NCBI RefSeq assembly: GCF_000341085.1
Contig: NZ_ANBA01000014.1
Location: forward strand, 124,001 to 188,000
Reading direction: 5' to 3'
Length of the DNA: 64,000 nt
DNA from: Nocardiopsis ganjiahuensis DSM 45031
GTDB lineage: Bacteria; Actinomycetota; Actinomycetes; Streptosporangiales; Streptosporangiaceae
Every line of letters starts with the position of its first letter. The first letter of the stretch is position 1. Shown here in pieces: positions 18,318 through 27,257 of this stretch. The notes beneath the pieces are model-generated. The model worked only from the letters and a program-made list of their open reading frames with translations, was not told the DNA's origin and did no database searches. Made by a program: the position numbers and the translations under genes.

Positions 18318-19874
18318 CTAGTAGGTGTAGGGAGTGCCCGGGCCGAGCGGGAGGCCCAGACCCCACCAGAGGAAGAAGAACAGGGACCAGGAGACGAACA
18401 CCGTGATGCTGATCGGCAGCGTCAGCGAGATCATCGTGCCCACACCGGCGTCCTTGCGGTACTTCTGCAGCAGGCCGAGCACCATGATGAAGTACGCGCT
18501 CATCGGGCTGATGATGTTGGTCGCCGAGTCCGCGATCCGGTAGAGCGCCTGGGTGGTCTCGGGGCTGGTGCCCATGAGCATGAACATCGGGATGAACACC
18601 GGGGCGATGAGGGCCCACTGGGCCGAACCGCTGGTGATGAACACGTTCAGCAGCGCCGCGAACACGAGGAACCCGATGAAGAGCACGGCCGGGGGCACCC
18701 CGGTGGACTCCAGGAAGTTGGCTCCGCTGATCGCGATCACGTCGGCCATGCCGGACCAGGAGAAGTAGGCGATGAACTGGGCGGCGGCGAAGAAGAGCAC
18801 CAGCACCGGGGCCAGTTCTCGTACACCGACCGCCATCGCGGGCGGCACCGACGCCATGGTCGGCAGCGTGCCCGTGGTGCGGCCGTAGACGATGCCGACG
18901 AGCAGGAAGGCGATCGCCAGGACGAAGGCCACACCGCTCAGCAGGGGAGAACTGAGGACTCCGCCGTCCTCCCCGCGCAGCGGTGACGCCGGGGGAGCCA
19001 GGGCGGCGGCGATCACGCCGAAGTACACCAGCAGGGTCAGGCCCGCGCGGCGCATGCCCTTGCGTTCGACGTCGGTCAGGAGCATCGAACCGAGGTCGCC
19101 GATCTCGGCGTCCTCGTCCTCCTGGGCGTTGCCGGACAGCTTCACCAGGACGAGCTCGGTCAGCAGGGTGATCACGACGGCGAGGAAGATCGCCGAGACG
19201 AACGTGAAGAAGAAGTTCGCCAGCGGGTTGACCACGTAACCGGGGTCGATGATCTGCGCGGCGCTGGTGCTGAGGCCCGACATGAGTGCGTCGGTCAGGG
19301 TGATGGTCAGTGCCGCGTTGTATCCGGCGCTGACGGCCCCGAAGCCGACGACCAGGCCGAGGATCGGGCTGCGTCCGACGGCCTTGAACACCATCGCGGC
19401 CAGCGGGATGTAGACCACGTAGGCGGCGTCGGAGGCCACGCTGGCGCTGATGCCGGTGAGGACCACGGCGAAGGTCAGCCACTTCTTCGGCACCCGGGTG
19501 ACGCTGCCGCGCAGGGCGGCGGTGACGAGCCCGCTCTGTTCGGCGACCGAGACACCGATCATGACGGACACGATCAGCGGCAGGGGCGGGAAGGCCGCGA
19601 AGTTGGCCACCGCGTCGCCGATGATGAAGCGCAGGCCCTCGGCGCTCAGCAGGCTGGTGACGGAGACGGTCTCTCCGTCGGCGGGGGAGACCACCGCTAC
19701 GTTCAGGGCGCTGAGCACGGCGCTGGTGAGGATCACCAACCCGGCCATGATGACGAACAGCCAGAACGGATGCGGCAACTTGTTGCCGACGCGTTCGATG
19801 GCGGAGAGGGCGCCGATGGTCAGGCGCATCCTGCGGGTGGGGGTCTTCGCCGACCCGTTCTGCGTCGTAGTCAA
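18318..19874 (-). CDS. AbgT-family transporter
   Basis: A 518-residue integral membrane protein with about 11-13 hydrophobic segments. Family marks of AbgT (p-aminobenzoyl-glutamate uptake or sulfonamide efflux) are visible: an N-terminal ALSAIERVGNKLPHPFWLF motif, VASDAAYVVYIPLAAMVF, a long acidic cytoplasmic loop (QEDEDAEIGD) and NVFITSGSAQWALIAPVFIPM near the C-terminus. The start is TTG at 19874, with AAGGAAAG upstream on the minus strand. Known members either import p-aminobenzoyl-glutamate or export sulfonamide antimetabolites, and sequence alone does not decide between these. No hydrolase partner (abgA/abgB) is adjacent. Confidence 0.9.
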   Translation of the reverse strand: MTTTQNGSAKTPTRRMRLTIGALSAIERVGNKLPHPFWLFVIMAGLVILTSAVLSALNVAVVSPADGETVSVTSLLSAEGLRFIIGDAVANFAAFPPLPLIVSVMIGVSVAEQSGLVTAALRGSVTRVPKKWLTFAVVLTGISASVASDAAYVVYIPLAAMVFKAVGRSPILGLVVGFGAVSAGYNAALTITLTDALMSGLSTSAAQIIDPGYVVNPLANFFFTFVSAIFLAVVITLLTELVLVKLSGNAQEDEDAEIGDLGSMLLTDVERKGMRRAGLTLLVYFGVIAAALAPPASPLRGEDGGVLSSPLLSGVAFVLAIAFLLVGIVYGRTTGTLPTMASVPPAMAVGVRELAPVLVLFFAAAQFIAYFSWSGMADVIAISGANFLESTGVPPAVLFIGFLVFAALLNVFITSGSAQWALIAPVFIPMFMLMGTSPETTQALYRIADSATNIISPMSAYFIMVLGLLQKYRKDAGVGTMISLTLPISITVFVSWSLFFFLWWGLGLPLGPGTPYTY

Positions 19875-20069
19875 GAGTCTTTCCTTGGAAAGCCGGCTGC
19901 CCCTGGGGAGTCGTGGGACCGGGTCCGGGCGGGATACGCACGAGAGGACCCGATGAACAGCAGAGTTTCGGACAAATGGCTCAAAAGGTGCACTTGTGGT
20001 GCAGATGACAGTGAATCATGGCCGCCGGAGTGGTGTGACCAGAGTGGAGCGCTGTGTGGCCGTGAAGCC

Positions 20070-20669
20070 TCAGAAGTTGTCCAACCGCAGGTCGGCGCAT
20101 TCCTCGGGAGGGTCGCCGGCGTAGAGGGAGTCCTCCTGACGGGACCAGCGGACCCGGTACGGGGCGTACGCCCCGGCGTCCGCGCGGCCGTCGAGCCGCC
20201 GGGAGCGCACCTCCTCAGGTGCCTCCACCCACACCAGTACGTCCACCAGGTCGCGCACGGGCGCCGCACCCGAACCGCACCCCTCCACGACCAGGGTCCC
20301 CCCGCGCTCGACCAGGTCGGCGGGCAGGCCCACCGGCTCCGACCCGAAACCGCCGCGCCCCCAGTCGTACCGGTGCCAGGCCGCCCCGCGTCCCTCGGCC
20401 AGCGGCAGCAGAACCCACTCCCTGAGCAGCCCGGGCGCCTCGGCCAGACCGTCCCAGCCGGGATAGAGGTCCTCCATGGTCAGCACCGCCACCGGTTCGC
20501 CGCGGTCGGCCAGGGCCCGGCGCACCTCCTCGGCCACCGTGCTCTTGCCCGAACCCGAACGCCCCTCCACCGCCACGATCCGCACCCGCGGGCCGCGCGG
20601 GGGAGTGTCCACCACTGTCTCGGCCACGCGGTCCGCCCACCCGGGCCGGTCGGTTCTCTCCCTTGACAT
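20070..20669 (-). CDS. P-loop NTPase, uridine kinase-like
   Basis: A 199-residue protein with a clear Walker A motif GRSGSGKST at residues 36-44 after a hydrophobic strand (VRIVAVEG), a TMEDLYPGWDGL segment matching the substrate-loop position of the uridine/phosphoribulokinase-like family, and a Walker-B-like strand GGTLVVEGCGSG. The C-terminal half is Arg- and Asp-rich. Actinobacterial members of this group are annotated as uridine kinase or as unassigned nucleoside/nucleotide kinases. The substrate here is unproven. The gene stands alone, divergent from the ROK regulator. Confidence 0.75.
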   Translation of the reverse strand: MSRERTDRPGWADRVAETVVDTPPRGPRVRIVAVEGRSGSGKSTVAEEVRRALADRGEPVAVLTMEDLYPGWDGLAEAPGLLREWVLLPLAEGRGAAWHRYDWGRGGFGSEPVGLPADLVERGGTLVVEGCGSGAAPVRDLVDVLVWVEAPEEVRSRRLDGRADAGAYAPYRVRWSRQEDSLYAGDPPEECADLRLDNF

Positions 20670-20802
20670 GCCCGGAGCCTAACGGGGCGGGGCTCCGAGG
20701 CGCTGTTACCAGGGGTGCCGGGGTACAGCGCCCCGTTCAATGCTTGTAGCATTCCTCGAAACAACGCCAGGGCGCGAAGAACGACGGACGAAGGGGTACG
20801 TG

Positions 20803-21978
20803 GTGACCGACACCGGTACGACCCCTGGTTCCCAGTCCGCGTTGCGCCAGGCCAACGAACGGCGCGTCGTGGACGTGCTGCGCCGCGACGGCACCCAGAC
20901 CCAGGCCGAACTGGCCCGGGCCACGGGGCTGTCGGCGGCCAGCGTCTCCAACATCGTGCGCGGCCTGCGCGCCGCCGGGACCGTCTCCGTCCGCAACACC
21001 TCCTCCAACGGGCGCCGGGCCCGGGCCGTCACCCTCCTGCGCCCGCCGGGGACGGTGGTGGCCGTCGACTTCGCGGTCGACCAGATCCGGGTGGCGATCG
21101 GCGACAGCGAGGGCAACATGCTCGCCCGCGAGGCCATCGCCTACGAGGTCGCCGCCGACGCGCCGCGGGCGGTCCGCCGGGCGGCCTGGCTGACCGAGAC
21201 CGCTCTGCTGGGGGCCCGGATCGACCTGGGCACGGTCGCCTCGGTGGTGGCCTCCGTCCCCGGTCCGATCGCACCCGACACCGGCGCGGTGGGCCCCATC
21301 TCCTGTCTGCCCCGCTGGGCGGGCTTCCGCCCGGCGCCGGCTCTCCAGGAGCGGCTGGCCCTGCCCGTGCTGGCCGAGAACGACGCCAACCTCGCGGTGG
21401 TGGCCGAGCGCAGGCTCGGCGCCGCGCAGGGCGCCGACCACGTCATCCAGCTGGTCCTCGGCGAGGGCGTGGGCGCCGGCATCGTCATGTCCGGCCGGCT
21501 CTTCCAGGGGGCGGGCGGCACCGCGGGCGAGATCGGCCACATAGGGCTCGATCCGCGCGGCCAGGTGTGCCGCTGCGGCAACCGCGGCTGCCTGGAGACC
21601 TTCGTCGGCACCGGGTACCTGTTGAACATGCTGCCCAGGAACTACGATCTCGCGCAGGGAACGGACCGGGTCCGCCTGAACGACGTGGTCTCGTCCGCCC
21701 TGAGGGGGGACCCGGGCGCCCGCCGCATCATCGCCGAGGCCGGGACCGCCCTGGGACAGGGCGTCGCGATCATGGCCAACCTGTTCAACCCGGACCGCGT
21801 GGTCGTGGGCGGTGACCTGGCCGAGGCCGGGAGCCTCCTGCTGGACCCGATGCGGCGGTCGATGGAGCTGGGAACCCTGGGCAGCGCCCTGGCCCAGCTC
21901 GAACTGGTGGCCAGCGCCCTGGGTGAGGACGCGCCGCTCCGCGGCGCACTGCTCACGGCCACTCACAGCCTGCGCTGA
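20803..21978 (+). CDS. ROK-family transcriptional regulator, probably of the adjacent sugar ABC operon
   Basis: A 391-residue protein with an N-terminal winged helix (residues about 14-75; recognition region TQAELARATGLSAASVSNIV) followed by an ROK sugar-kinase-like domain. The zinc site is visible as H246 and the CRCGNRGC cluster (C256, C258, C263), and the ENDANLA motif lies at 192-198. ROK repressors of this form control sugar uptake. This one precedes a xylose-type ABC operon in the same orientation by 245 bp. Start GTG 20803 is chosen because GAAGGGG lies upstream. The in-frame ATG at 20740 would add 21 unconserved residues. Confidence 0.9.
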   Translation: MTDTGTTPGSQSALRQANERRVVDVLRRDGTQTQAELARATGLSAASVSNIVRGLRAAGTVSVRNTSSNGRRARAVTLLRPPGTVVAVDFAVDQIRVAIGDSEGNMLAREAIAYEVAADAPRAVRRAAWLTETALLGARIDLGTVASVVASVPGPIAPDTGAVGPISCLPRWAGFRPAPALQERLALPVLAENDANLAVVAERRLGAAQGADHVIQLVLGEGVGAGIVMSGRLFQGAGGTAGEIGHIGLDPRGQVCRCGNRGCLETFVGTGYLLNMLPRNYDLAQGTDRVRLNDVVSSALRGDPGARRIIAEAGTALGQGVAIMANLFNPDRVVVGGDLAEAGSLLLDPMRRSMELGTLGSALAQLELVASALGEDAPLRGALLTATHSLR

Positions 21979-22014
21979 TCGCGGCTCCGCGCGTTCGCGC
22001 GTGAAAGTTGTCTT

Positions 22015-22093
22015 GGTCAAATCCCCTTGACCTTCACACGAGGTCACAGACCTGCCCAAGCCCCTTGACCTGCGCTTTTAATGATTTTATGTT
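22015..22093 (+). promoter_or_regulatory. Promoter and operator candidate of the sugar ABC operon
   Basis: GGTCAA-N6-TTGACC is a perfect inverted repeat at 22015-22032. Its right half CCCCTTGACCT (22023-22033) recurs as an 11-bp direct repeat at 22061-22071. In the second copy TTGACC (22065-22070) is followed after 17 bp by TATGTT (22088-22093), a good housekeeping-sigma promoter. The region is much more AT-rich than its surroundings. The ROK protein encoded just upstream is the likely binder (inference). Confidence 0.6.
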
Positions 22094-22223
22094 GTGAAGG
22101 TAACACTCGTGATGTTTCGGTTATGTGTTCATGAGTTGACGGCAAGGTGGAGTCGGGGTTCTACTTCACATCATCAAACGCGAGTTCCCACCCGCGCCGG
22201 TTCCGTAAGAGAGGTCCCCCGCG

Positions 22224-23369
22224 TTGACTAACAAACGCCCCTACTCCCGACGTTCGGCTGCCCTCGGCATCGCCGCCGCCAGCGCCGCTCTGGCCGTGTT
22301 CGCCAGCGCCTGCGGCTCGCTCACCACCGGTTCGGAGGACGGCGAGACCGAGGCGCACAGCCTGGAAGAGGGCTTCCACGTCGGTCTGCTCCTTCCCGAG
22401 CTCCAGACGGCGCGCTACGAGGCCTTCGACAAGCCGTACTTCGAGGAGGCGCTCGAGGAGCTGTGCCCCAACTGTGAGCTCTCGTACGCCAACGCCGACC
22501 AGGACGTCGACGAGCAGCAGACCCAGGCCCAGGCGATGCTGACCGACGGTGTCGACGTGCTCGTACTCGGCGCGGTCGACTCCGAGGCCGCCGCCGGCAC
22601 CGTGAACGAGGCGCGCAGCCAGGGCGTCCCCGTCGTCGCCTACGACCGCCTCGCGCAGGGCGGCGTGGACATGTACGTCTCCTTCGACAACTTCCGCGTC
22701 GGCCAGGTCCAGGCCGAGGCGCTCCTGGGCGCCCTCGACCAGTCCGGCACCGCGGGCGACGGTCAGATCGTCATGATCAATGGCTCGCCCACCGACCCCA
22801 ACGCCGGTGACTTCAAGGCCGGCGCCCACGAGATCTTCGAGGGCCAGGTCGAGATCGGCCAGGAGTTCGACACCCCCGACTGGTCGCCGGACGAGGCCAA
22901 CAGCCAGATGGAGGGCGCCATCACCTCCCTCGGTCTGGACGAGATCATCGGTGTCTACTCGGCCAACGACGGCATGGCCGCGGGCATCATCTCCGCGCTG
23001 CGCAGCGCCGGTGTGTCGGTCGAGGACCTTCCCCCGGTCACCGGTCAGGACGCCGAGCTCCACGGCATCCAGCGCATCGTCTCCGGTGAGCAGTACATGA
23101 CCGTCTACAAGGCCATCCGTCCCGAGGCCGAGATCGCCGCGGCCATGGCCGTCTCCCTGGCCACCGGGGAGGACCTCGACGCGGGTGAGTACTCCGTCAC
23201 CGAGGTCGAGGACGCCAACGGAGAGAAGGTCGACTCCGTGCTGCTCGACCCCGTCGCGGTCACGGTGGACAACATCAGTGACACGGTCGTCTCCGACGGT
23301 TTCTACACCATCGAGGAGATCTGCACCGACGACTACGCCGACTACGACTTCTGCAAGGAAGCCCTCTAA
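22224..23369 (+). CDS. xylF: Sugar ABC transporter substrate-binding lipoprotein, xylose type
   Basis: A 381-residue type-I periplasmic-binding-fold protein. The N-terminus is a lipoprotein signal peptide with the lipobox ASAC and lipidated C30. The mature protein contains FHVGLLLPELQTARYE, DGVDVLVLGAVDSEAA, PVVAYDRLAQGG and NDGMAAGIISAL, all typical of the XylF/ribose-binding group, and an ADQDVDEQQTQAQAML segment that often precedes the first sugar-contact strand. Start is TTG at 22224 with AGAGAGG about 10 nt upstream. First gene of a three-gene operon. Xylose as substrate is inferred from overall resemblance. Other pentoses or hexoses are possible. Confidence 0.88.
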   Translation: MTNKRPYSRRSAALGIAAASAALAVFASACGSLTTGSEDGETEAHSLEEGFHVGLLLPELQTARYEAFDKPYFEEALEELCPNCELSYANADQDVDEQQTQAQAMLTDGVDVLVLGAVDSEAAAGTVNEARSQGVPVVAYDRLAQGGVDMYVSFDNFRVGQVQAEALLGALDQSGTAGDGQIVMINGSPTDPNAGDFKAGAHEIFEGQVEIGQEFDTPDWSPDEANSQMEGAITSLGLDEIIGVYSANDGMAAGIISALRSAGVSVEDLPPVTGQDAELHGIQRIVSGEQYMTVYKAIRPEAEIAAAMAVSLATGEDLDAGEYSVTEVEDANGEKVDSVLLDPVAVTVDNISDTVVSDGFYTIEEICTDDYADYDFCKEAL

Positions 23370-23484
23370 CCAGGTCCGGTGGACGGGCCGCCCCGCAACG
23401 GCGGGGCGGCCCGGGTGCGAGGCCCCGTGGGGTCACGGAGCAACCGGCCCCCGTCCGCTCGGGGCGAGAAAGAGAAACGAACAC

Positions 23485-24285
23485 ATGAGCACACCCGTCC
23501 TGGAACTGTCCGGGATCTCCAAGACCTTCGGGGCCGTGAAGGCACTGACCGAGGTCGACTTCCACGTCGCGCCCGGCGAGGTCGTCGCCCTGCTCGGTGA
23601 CAACGGCGCGGGCAAGTCGACCCTCGTCAAGGTCATCGCCGGGGCGCACCCCGCGGACAGCGGCGGCGCCATCTACTGGGACGAGCAGCAGGTCACCATC
23701 GGCGCGCCCGCCGACGCCCAGCGCCTCGGGATCGCCACCATCTACCAGGACCTCGCGCTGTGCGACAACCTGGACATCGTCGGCAACCTCTTCCTGGGCA
23801 ACGAACGCCTCCACTTCCCCGGCACCCTCGACGAGGTCGAGATGGAGCGCCGTGCCGTGGAGCTCCTCGACTCCCTGTCGGTGAGCATCCCCAGCCTCCG
23901 GGTGCCCGTCGCCGCCCTGTCCGGCGGCCAGCGCCAGATCATCGCGATCGCCCGCTCCCTGCTGGGCCAGCCCCGCGTGGTCATGCTCGACGAGCCGACC
24001 GCGGCGCTGGGAGTGGCGCAGACCGCGCAGGTCCTCGACCTCATCGAACGCCTGCGCGACCAGGGGCTGGGCGTCGTTCTGATCAGCCACAACATGGCCG
24101 ACGTCCGAGCCGTCGCCGACCGGGCGGTCGTGCTCCGCCTGGGCCGCAACGCGGGTGACTTCCCCATCGCCACGACCAGCTACGAGGAGATCGTGGCTGC
24201 CATCACCGGCGCCTCGGACAACCCGGTGACCCGCCGCTCCACTCGTACCGGCTCATCGGCCACGGCCACGAAGGACAAGGAATGA
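23485..24285 (+). CDS. xylG: Sugar ABC transporter ATP-binding protein, single-domain
   Basis: A 266-residue ATPase with one nucleotide-binding domain: Walker A GDNGAGKST (38-46), Q-loop IYQDLALCDNL, signature LSGGQRQIIAIARSL, Walker B VVMLDEPTAAL and H-loop VVLISHNMADV. Canonical proteobacterial XylG/RbsA proteins carry two fused domains of about 500 residues, so this is the half-size form, which presumably acts as a homodimer. A short Thr/Ser-rich tail follows. Its stop overlaps the permease start (ATGA at 24282-24285). Confidence 0.9.
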   Translation: MSTPVLELSGISKTFGAVKALTEVDFHVAPGEVVALLGDNGAGKSTLVKVIAGAHPADSGGAIYWDEQQVTIGAPADAQRLGIATIYQDLALCDNLDIVGNLFLGNERLHFPGTLDEVEMERRAVELLDSLSVSIPSLRVPVAALSGGQRQIIAIARSLLGQPRVVMLDEPTAALGVAQTAQVLDLIERLRDQGLGVVLISHNMADVRAVADRAVVLRLGRNAGDFPIATTSYEEIVAAITGASDNPVTRRSTRTGSSATATKDKE

Positions 24286-25559
24286 GCCAGCAGACACACG
24301 TTCCCCACAGCGCCGGTGAGGGCCAGCCGGAGAACGCTCCCCGGCGCGACCCGCGGCTCCTGGCCACCGTGGCCTCGCCCAGCGGATGGCTCCAGGCACT
24401 GCGCCGCAACCTCAGGGGCGGCGAGCTGGGCGCGGTTCCGGTCATCGTCGGCCTCCTGCTGATCGCGATCGTCTTCCAGTCCATGAACGACCGGTTCCTG
24501 TCACCGCAGAACCTGTCGAACCTGACGGTCCAGATCGCCGCCGTCGGCCTCATGACCACCGGCGTGATCATGGTCCTGCTGCTCGGCGAGATCGACCTGT
24601 CCATCGGTTCGGTGTCCGGTCTGTCCGCCGGGGTCCTGGCGGTTCTCGCGGTCCGGCACGGGGTCTCCGAGTGGGTCGCCATCGGCGCCGCGGTGGGGGT
24701 CGGCCTCCTGGTGGGCCTCCTCCACGGGTTCATCTTCGCGAAGATGGGCGTTCCGGCCTTCGTGGTCACACTGGCCGGCCTGCTCGGCTGGCAGGGCGTC
24801 CACCTGTACCTCATGGGCGGCGACGGGAGCATCAACACCAGCTCCAGCGGTCCGATCGCGATGCTCACCCAGACCTACTTCGTTCCGGTGGTGGGCTGGT
24901 TCCTGGTCCTGCTGGCCCTGGTCCTGTACCTGGTCTCGGTGCTGACGGTCGAACGCAAGCGACGCCTCGCGGGCCTGCCCTACAAGCCGCTGAGCGAGGT
25001 CCTCTTCCGGGCCGTCCTGCTGGCCCTGCCGCTGGTCGGCGGCGTGTGGATCCTCAACCAGTACAAGGGCGTGCCGCTCGCCTTCCTGATCTTCGTGGGC
25101 TTCGTCGTCGTCCTGGACCTGGTGCTGCGCAAGACGCGCTACGGCCGCATGGTCTACGCCGTGGGCGGCAGCTCGGAAGCGGCCCGCCGGGCCGGCATCA
25201 ACGTGGACCTGATCCGGATCTCCGTCTTCGGCATCGCCTCCACCCTCGCGGCCCTCGGCGGCGTCATGCTCGTGTCCCGCAACTTCGCGGCGAGCGTCTC
25301 CACCGGCGGCGGCGCCGAGCTGATGATGGCCATCGCGGCCGCGGTCATCGGCGGCACCAGCCTGTTCGGCGGACGAGGCAACGCCTACTCCGCCCTGCTG
25401 GGCGGCCTGGTGCTGGGCGCCATCACCTCGGGTCTGCTGCTGCTCCAGATGGACACCTCCGTGCGCTTCATGATCACGGCGGCCGTCCTGCTGATCGCGG
25501 TCGTCCTCGACGCGGTCTCCCGGCGCGGACGCAAGACCCACGCCAGAGGCGGCGCCTGA
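24282..25559 (+). CDS. xylH: Sugar ABC transporter permease
   Basis: A 425-residue permease of the BPD_transp_2/RbsC-XylH type with about ten membrane segments. Typical pieces are GEIDLSIGSVSGLSAG, AKMGVPAFVVTLAGLLGWQGV, YAVGGSSEAARRAGIN (the cytoplasmic loop that contacts the ATPase) and AAAVIGGTSLFGGRGN. A cytoplasmic N-terminal extension of about 45 residues precedes the first helix. Translationally coupled to xylG. Terminator follows at 25623-25659. Confidence 0.92.
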   Translation: MSQQTHVPHSAGEGQPENAPRRDPRLLATVASPSGWLQALRRNLRGGELGAVPVIVGLLLIAIVFQSMNDRFLSPQNLSNLTVQIAAVGLMTTGVIMVLLLGEIDLSIGSVSGLSAGVLAVLAVRHGVSEWVAIGAAVGVGLLVGLLHGFIFAKMGVPAFVVTLAGLLGWQGVHLYLMGGDGSINTSSSGPIAMLTQTYFVPVVGWFLVLLALVLYLVSVLTVERKRRLAGLPYKPLSEVLFRAVLLALPLVGGVWILNQYKGVPLAFLIFVGFVVVLDLVLRKTRYGRMVYAVGGSSEAARRAGINVDLIRISVFGIASTLAALGGVMLVSRNFAASVSTGGGAELMMAIAAAVIGGTSLFGGRGNAYSALLGGLVLGAITSGLLLLQMDTSVRFMITAAVLLIAVVLDAVSRRGRKTHARGGA

Positions 25560-25622
25560 CCGGCGTCTCCTCTCCCCGTTCCCCTCCCGGAGGAACAAGG
25601 CGGCCGACCCCGGGCCGCCGCA

Positions 25623-25659
25623 GGGTCCGGGCCGGTTCCACTCCCACCGGCCCGGGCCC
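25623..25659 (+). terminator. Terminator of the sugar ABC operon
   Basis: A 14-bp stem (GGGTCCGGGCCGGT with ACCGGCCCGGGCCC, one G-U pair) and 9-nt loop lies 64 bp after the permease stop and is followed by TTTCCG. Confidence 0.8.
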
Positions 25660-25833
25660 TTTCCGTGTGAGGTGTGTCGCTTTCCCCGCGCTCGGAGTGA
25701 GGGGCGCGGACGACCGGGGCCCGCCCCGGTGGCGGAACGGGGGCCTTCGCCTCGCCCGGTCCCGGCCGTGTTAACGGGTCCCCGTCCGACCCGCGGGAAC
25801 GGCGCCCGGCCCGCTGGACCGCCCCTGGGCCGC

Positions 25834-26163
25834 GGGGCGACCGGTGAGGAGGTCCTGGAGGTGCTGCTCGACGTCCTGCGCGTCCACGCGCCCTGGGGCC
25901 ACGAGCGCTTCTCCCGGGCCCGGCCGGCCGACCCCGCGGCCGCCCTGCACGGCGGTTGCACGCCGGTGGTGCGTGAGCCCGTCGCCCGGTCGGCCGACGG
26001 GACCCCGGTCCCGGGCATGGACGATGCGGTGGTCAGCAACGACCCCGTCACCGCCCAGGGAGCCAACATGGCCTCGTTGCGCGCGGACGTCTGCAGGAGG
26101 GCGATCGTCGACCACGGCGGGCGCACCTTGCCACCCCGGTCATCCCATCTCCCTATCTCCTAA
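25834..26163 (+). pseudogene. Remnant of a StyA-like FAD-dependent monooxygenase
   Basis: The 643-bp gap between the permease and the TSUP gene is not empty. One frame keeps a protein-like C-terminal portion: EEVLEVLLDVLRVHAPW, then ALHGGCTPVVREPVARSADG, then a DDAVVSNDPVTAQGANMASL motif and RADVCRRAIVDHGG. This matches the layout of the C-terminal part of styrene/indole monooxygenase-type flavoproteins, where NDPxTGQGAN contacts the FAD. The N-terminal Rossmann dinucleotide motif and most of the enzyme are absent, the expected GDA before VVSNDP is changed, and no ribosome binding site is present. I read it as a decayed or truncated gene. The part before 25834 is GC-rich with nothing recognisable apart from the operon terminator. 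Confidence 0.55.
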
Positions 26164-26202
26164 TCCCGGTCGGAGTGGCGGAGATATAGCGTCGTTCCCC
26201 TC

Positions 26203-26973
26203 ATGTTCGCTGATCTCCTCACACCCACCGCCCACGGACTGTTCGGCCAGATCGACGCGTGGGTCTTCCTCCTCGTGGCGGCGTCCGCGGTCCTGGCCGG
26301 GGCCGCCGTCCAGAGCATGGTCGGCCTCGGCCTCGGCCTGGTCGCCGCCCCCGTGATCTCCTTCCTCGACCCCACGCTCATGCCCGGGGCACTCCTCATC
26401 ACCGTGATCATCCTCCCGGTGCTCACTCTCATCCAGGAGTGGCGCCACGTGGACTGGCGCGGCATGGCCTGGGGACTGCCCGCCCGGGTGCCCGGAACCG
26501 TGCTGGGGGTGTGGGTCGTGGCCGTCCTCGACCCCAGCGCCCTGGCCGCGGTCGTCGGTGTGATGGTGCTCGTGGCCGTCGCCCTGTCCGTGTGGTCCCT
26601 ACGGGTGCGCATCACCCCGGTCTCCCTGGTGGCGGCGGGCGCCCTGTCCGGTTTCTCGGGCACCGCGACCTCGGTGGGCGGCCCGCCGATGGCCCTGCTC
26701 TACCAGCACGAACCGCCTGAGCGGGTGCGCGCCACCCTGGCCGCGTTCTTCCTGTTCGGCGGTGCGATCTCCCTGTTCTCCCTCGGGATCGGCGGGCAGC
26801 TCGACAGCCGCACGGTCGCCGCCGGGGTCGCCGCGATCCCCTTCGTCGGCCTCGGATTCCTCCTCGGGAACCGGGCGCGCCGCTGGGTCGAGCCGGCCAG
26901 GATGCGGGTCGTGCTCCTGTGCGTGGTGACCGTCTCCGCGATCGGCCTCCTCGCCCAGGCCGCACTCGGATAG
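26203..26973 (+). CDS. TSUP-family (TauE/SafE-like) membrane permease
   Basis: A 256-residue protein with about eight membrane segments and the internal two-fold repeat of the TSUP family: GAAVQSMVGLGLGLVAAPVISFLDP near the N-terminus and a matching GALSGFSGTATSVGGPPMALLY in the middle. Members move sulfite, sulfoacetate or other small anions. The substrate is not predictable. The ATG is preceded by ATATAGCG about 18 nt upstream, which could be a -10 element giving a short leader. Confidence 0.88.
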   Translation: MFADLLTPTAHGLFGQIDAWVFLLVAASAVLAGAAVQSMVGLGLGLVAAPVISFLDPTLMPGALLITVIILPVLTLIQEWRHVDWRGMAWGLPARVPGTVLGVWVVAVLDPSALAAVVGVMVLVAVALSVWSLRVRITPVSLVAAGALSGFSGTATSVGGPPMALLYQHEPPERVRATLAAFFLFGGAISLFSLGIGGQLDSRTVAAGVAAIPFVGLGFLLGNRARRWVEPARMRVVLLCVVTVSAIGLLAQAALG

Positions 26974-27257
26974 CGTGGGTAGCCGGATGGCCAGGGGTAA
27001 CCGTGCTCCGAAAAGGGAGTAATCTACGCCGAAACGCCTGTGGCGGCAGATGTTCCCCGTGGTATCCGGCAATGGGGGGAACCGCTGGCGTCGGGATACC
27101 GTCAAAGCCGTAGCCTCGGGGGCTGCCGGGTGTGACCCGTGGGCGAAGCCCCATAAACTCGGGTATGTATACCTGCCGGTAGCCAACGCCGGCCCACGTC
27201 AGGGGCCGGGCACGGCAAACGTAAGCGGACACGCTGGACGAGGGGACTGACGAGACA
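26974..27257 (+). other. Structured-looking leader region upstream of dxs
   Basis: This 284-bp gap contains a string of possible RNA helices. GGTATCC and GGATACC (7 bp, about 27062-27109) enclose GC-rich internal pairing. CGGGT/ACCCG with a 3-nt loop, GGGC-GAA-GCCC, and GGTAT/ATACC follow. It is rich in GNRA-like and A-rich loops. I tested it by eye against TPP, cobalamin, SAM-IV, ydaO, fluoride and c-di-GMP consensus features and found no match. It could be an unrecognised regulatory leader of dxs or simply a promoter region. No protein-coding potential seen. Confidence 0.35.

Noticed and set aside
25560-26202. Intact gene in the gap before the TSUP permease
   Set aside because: The protein-like part lacks an N-terminal half and ribosome binding site and has a degenerate FAD motif, so it is described as a remnant.
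26974-27257. Known riboswitch (TPP, cobalamin, SAM-IV, c-di-AMP, fluoride)
   Set aside because: None of the invariant cores of these classes is present, so it is only reported as an unidentified structured region.
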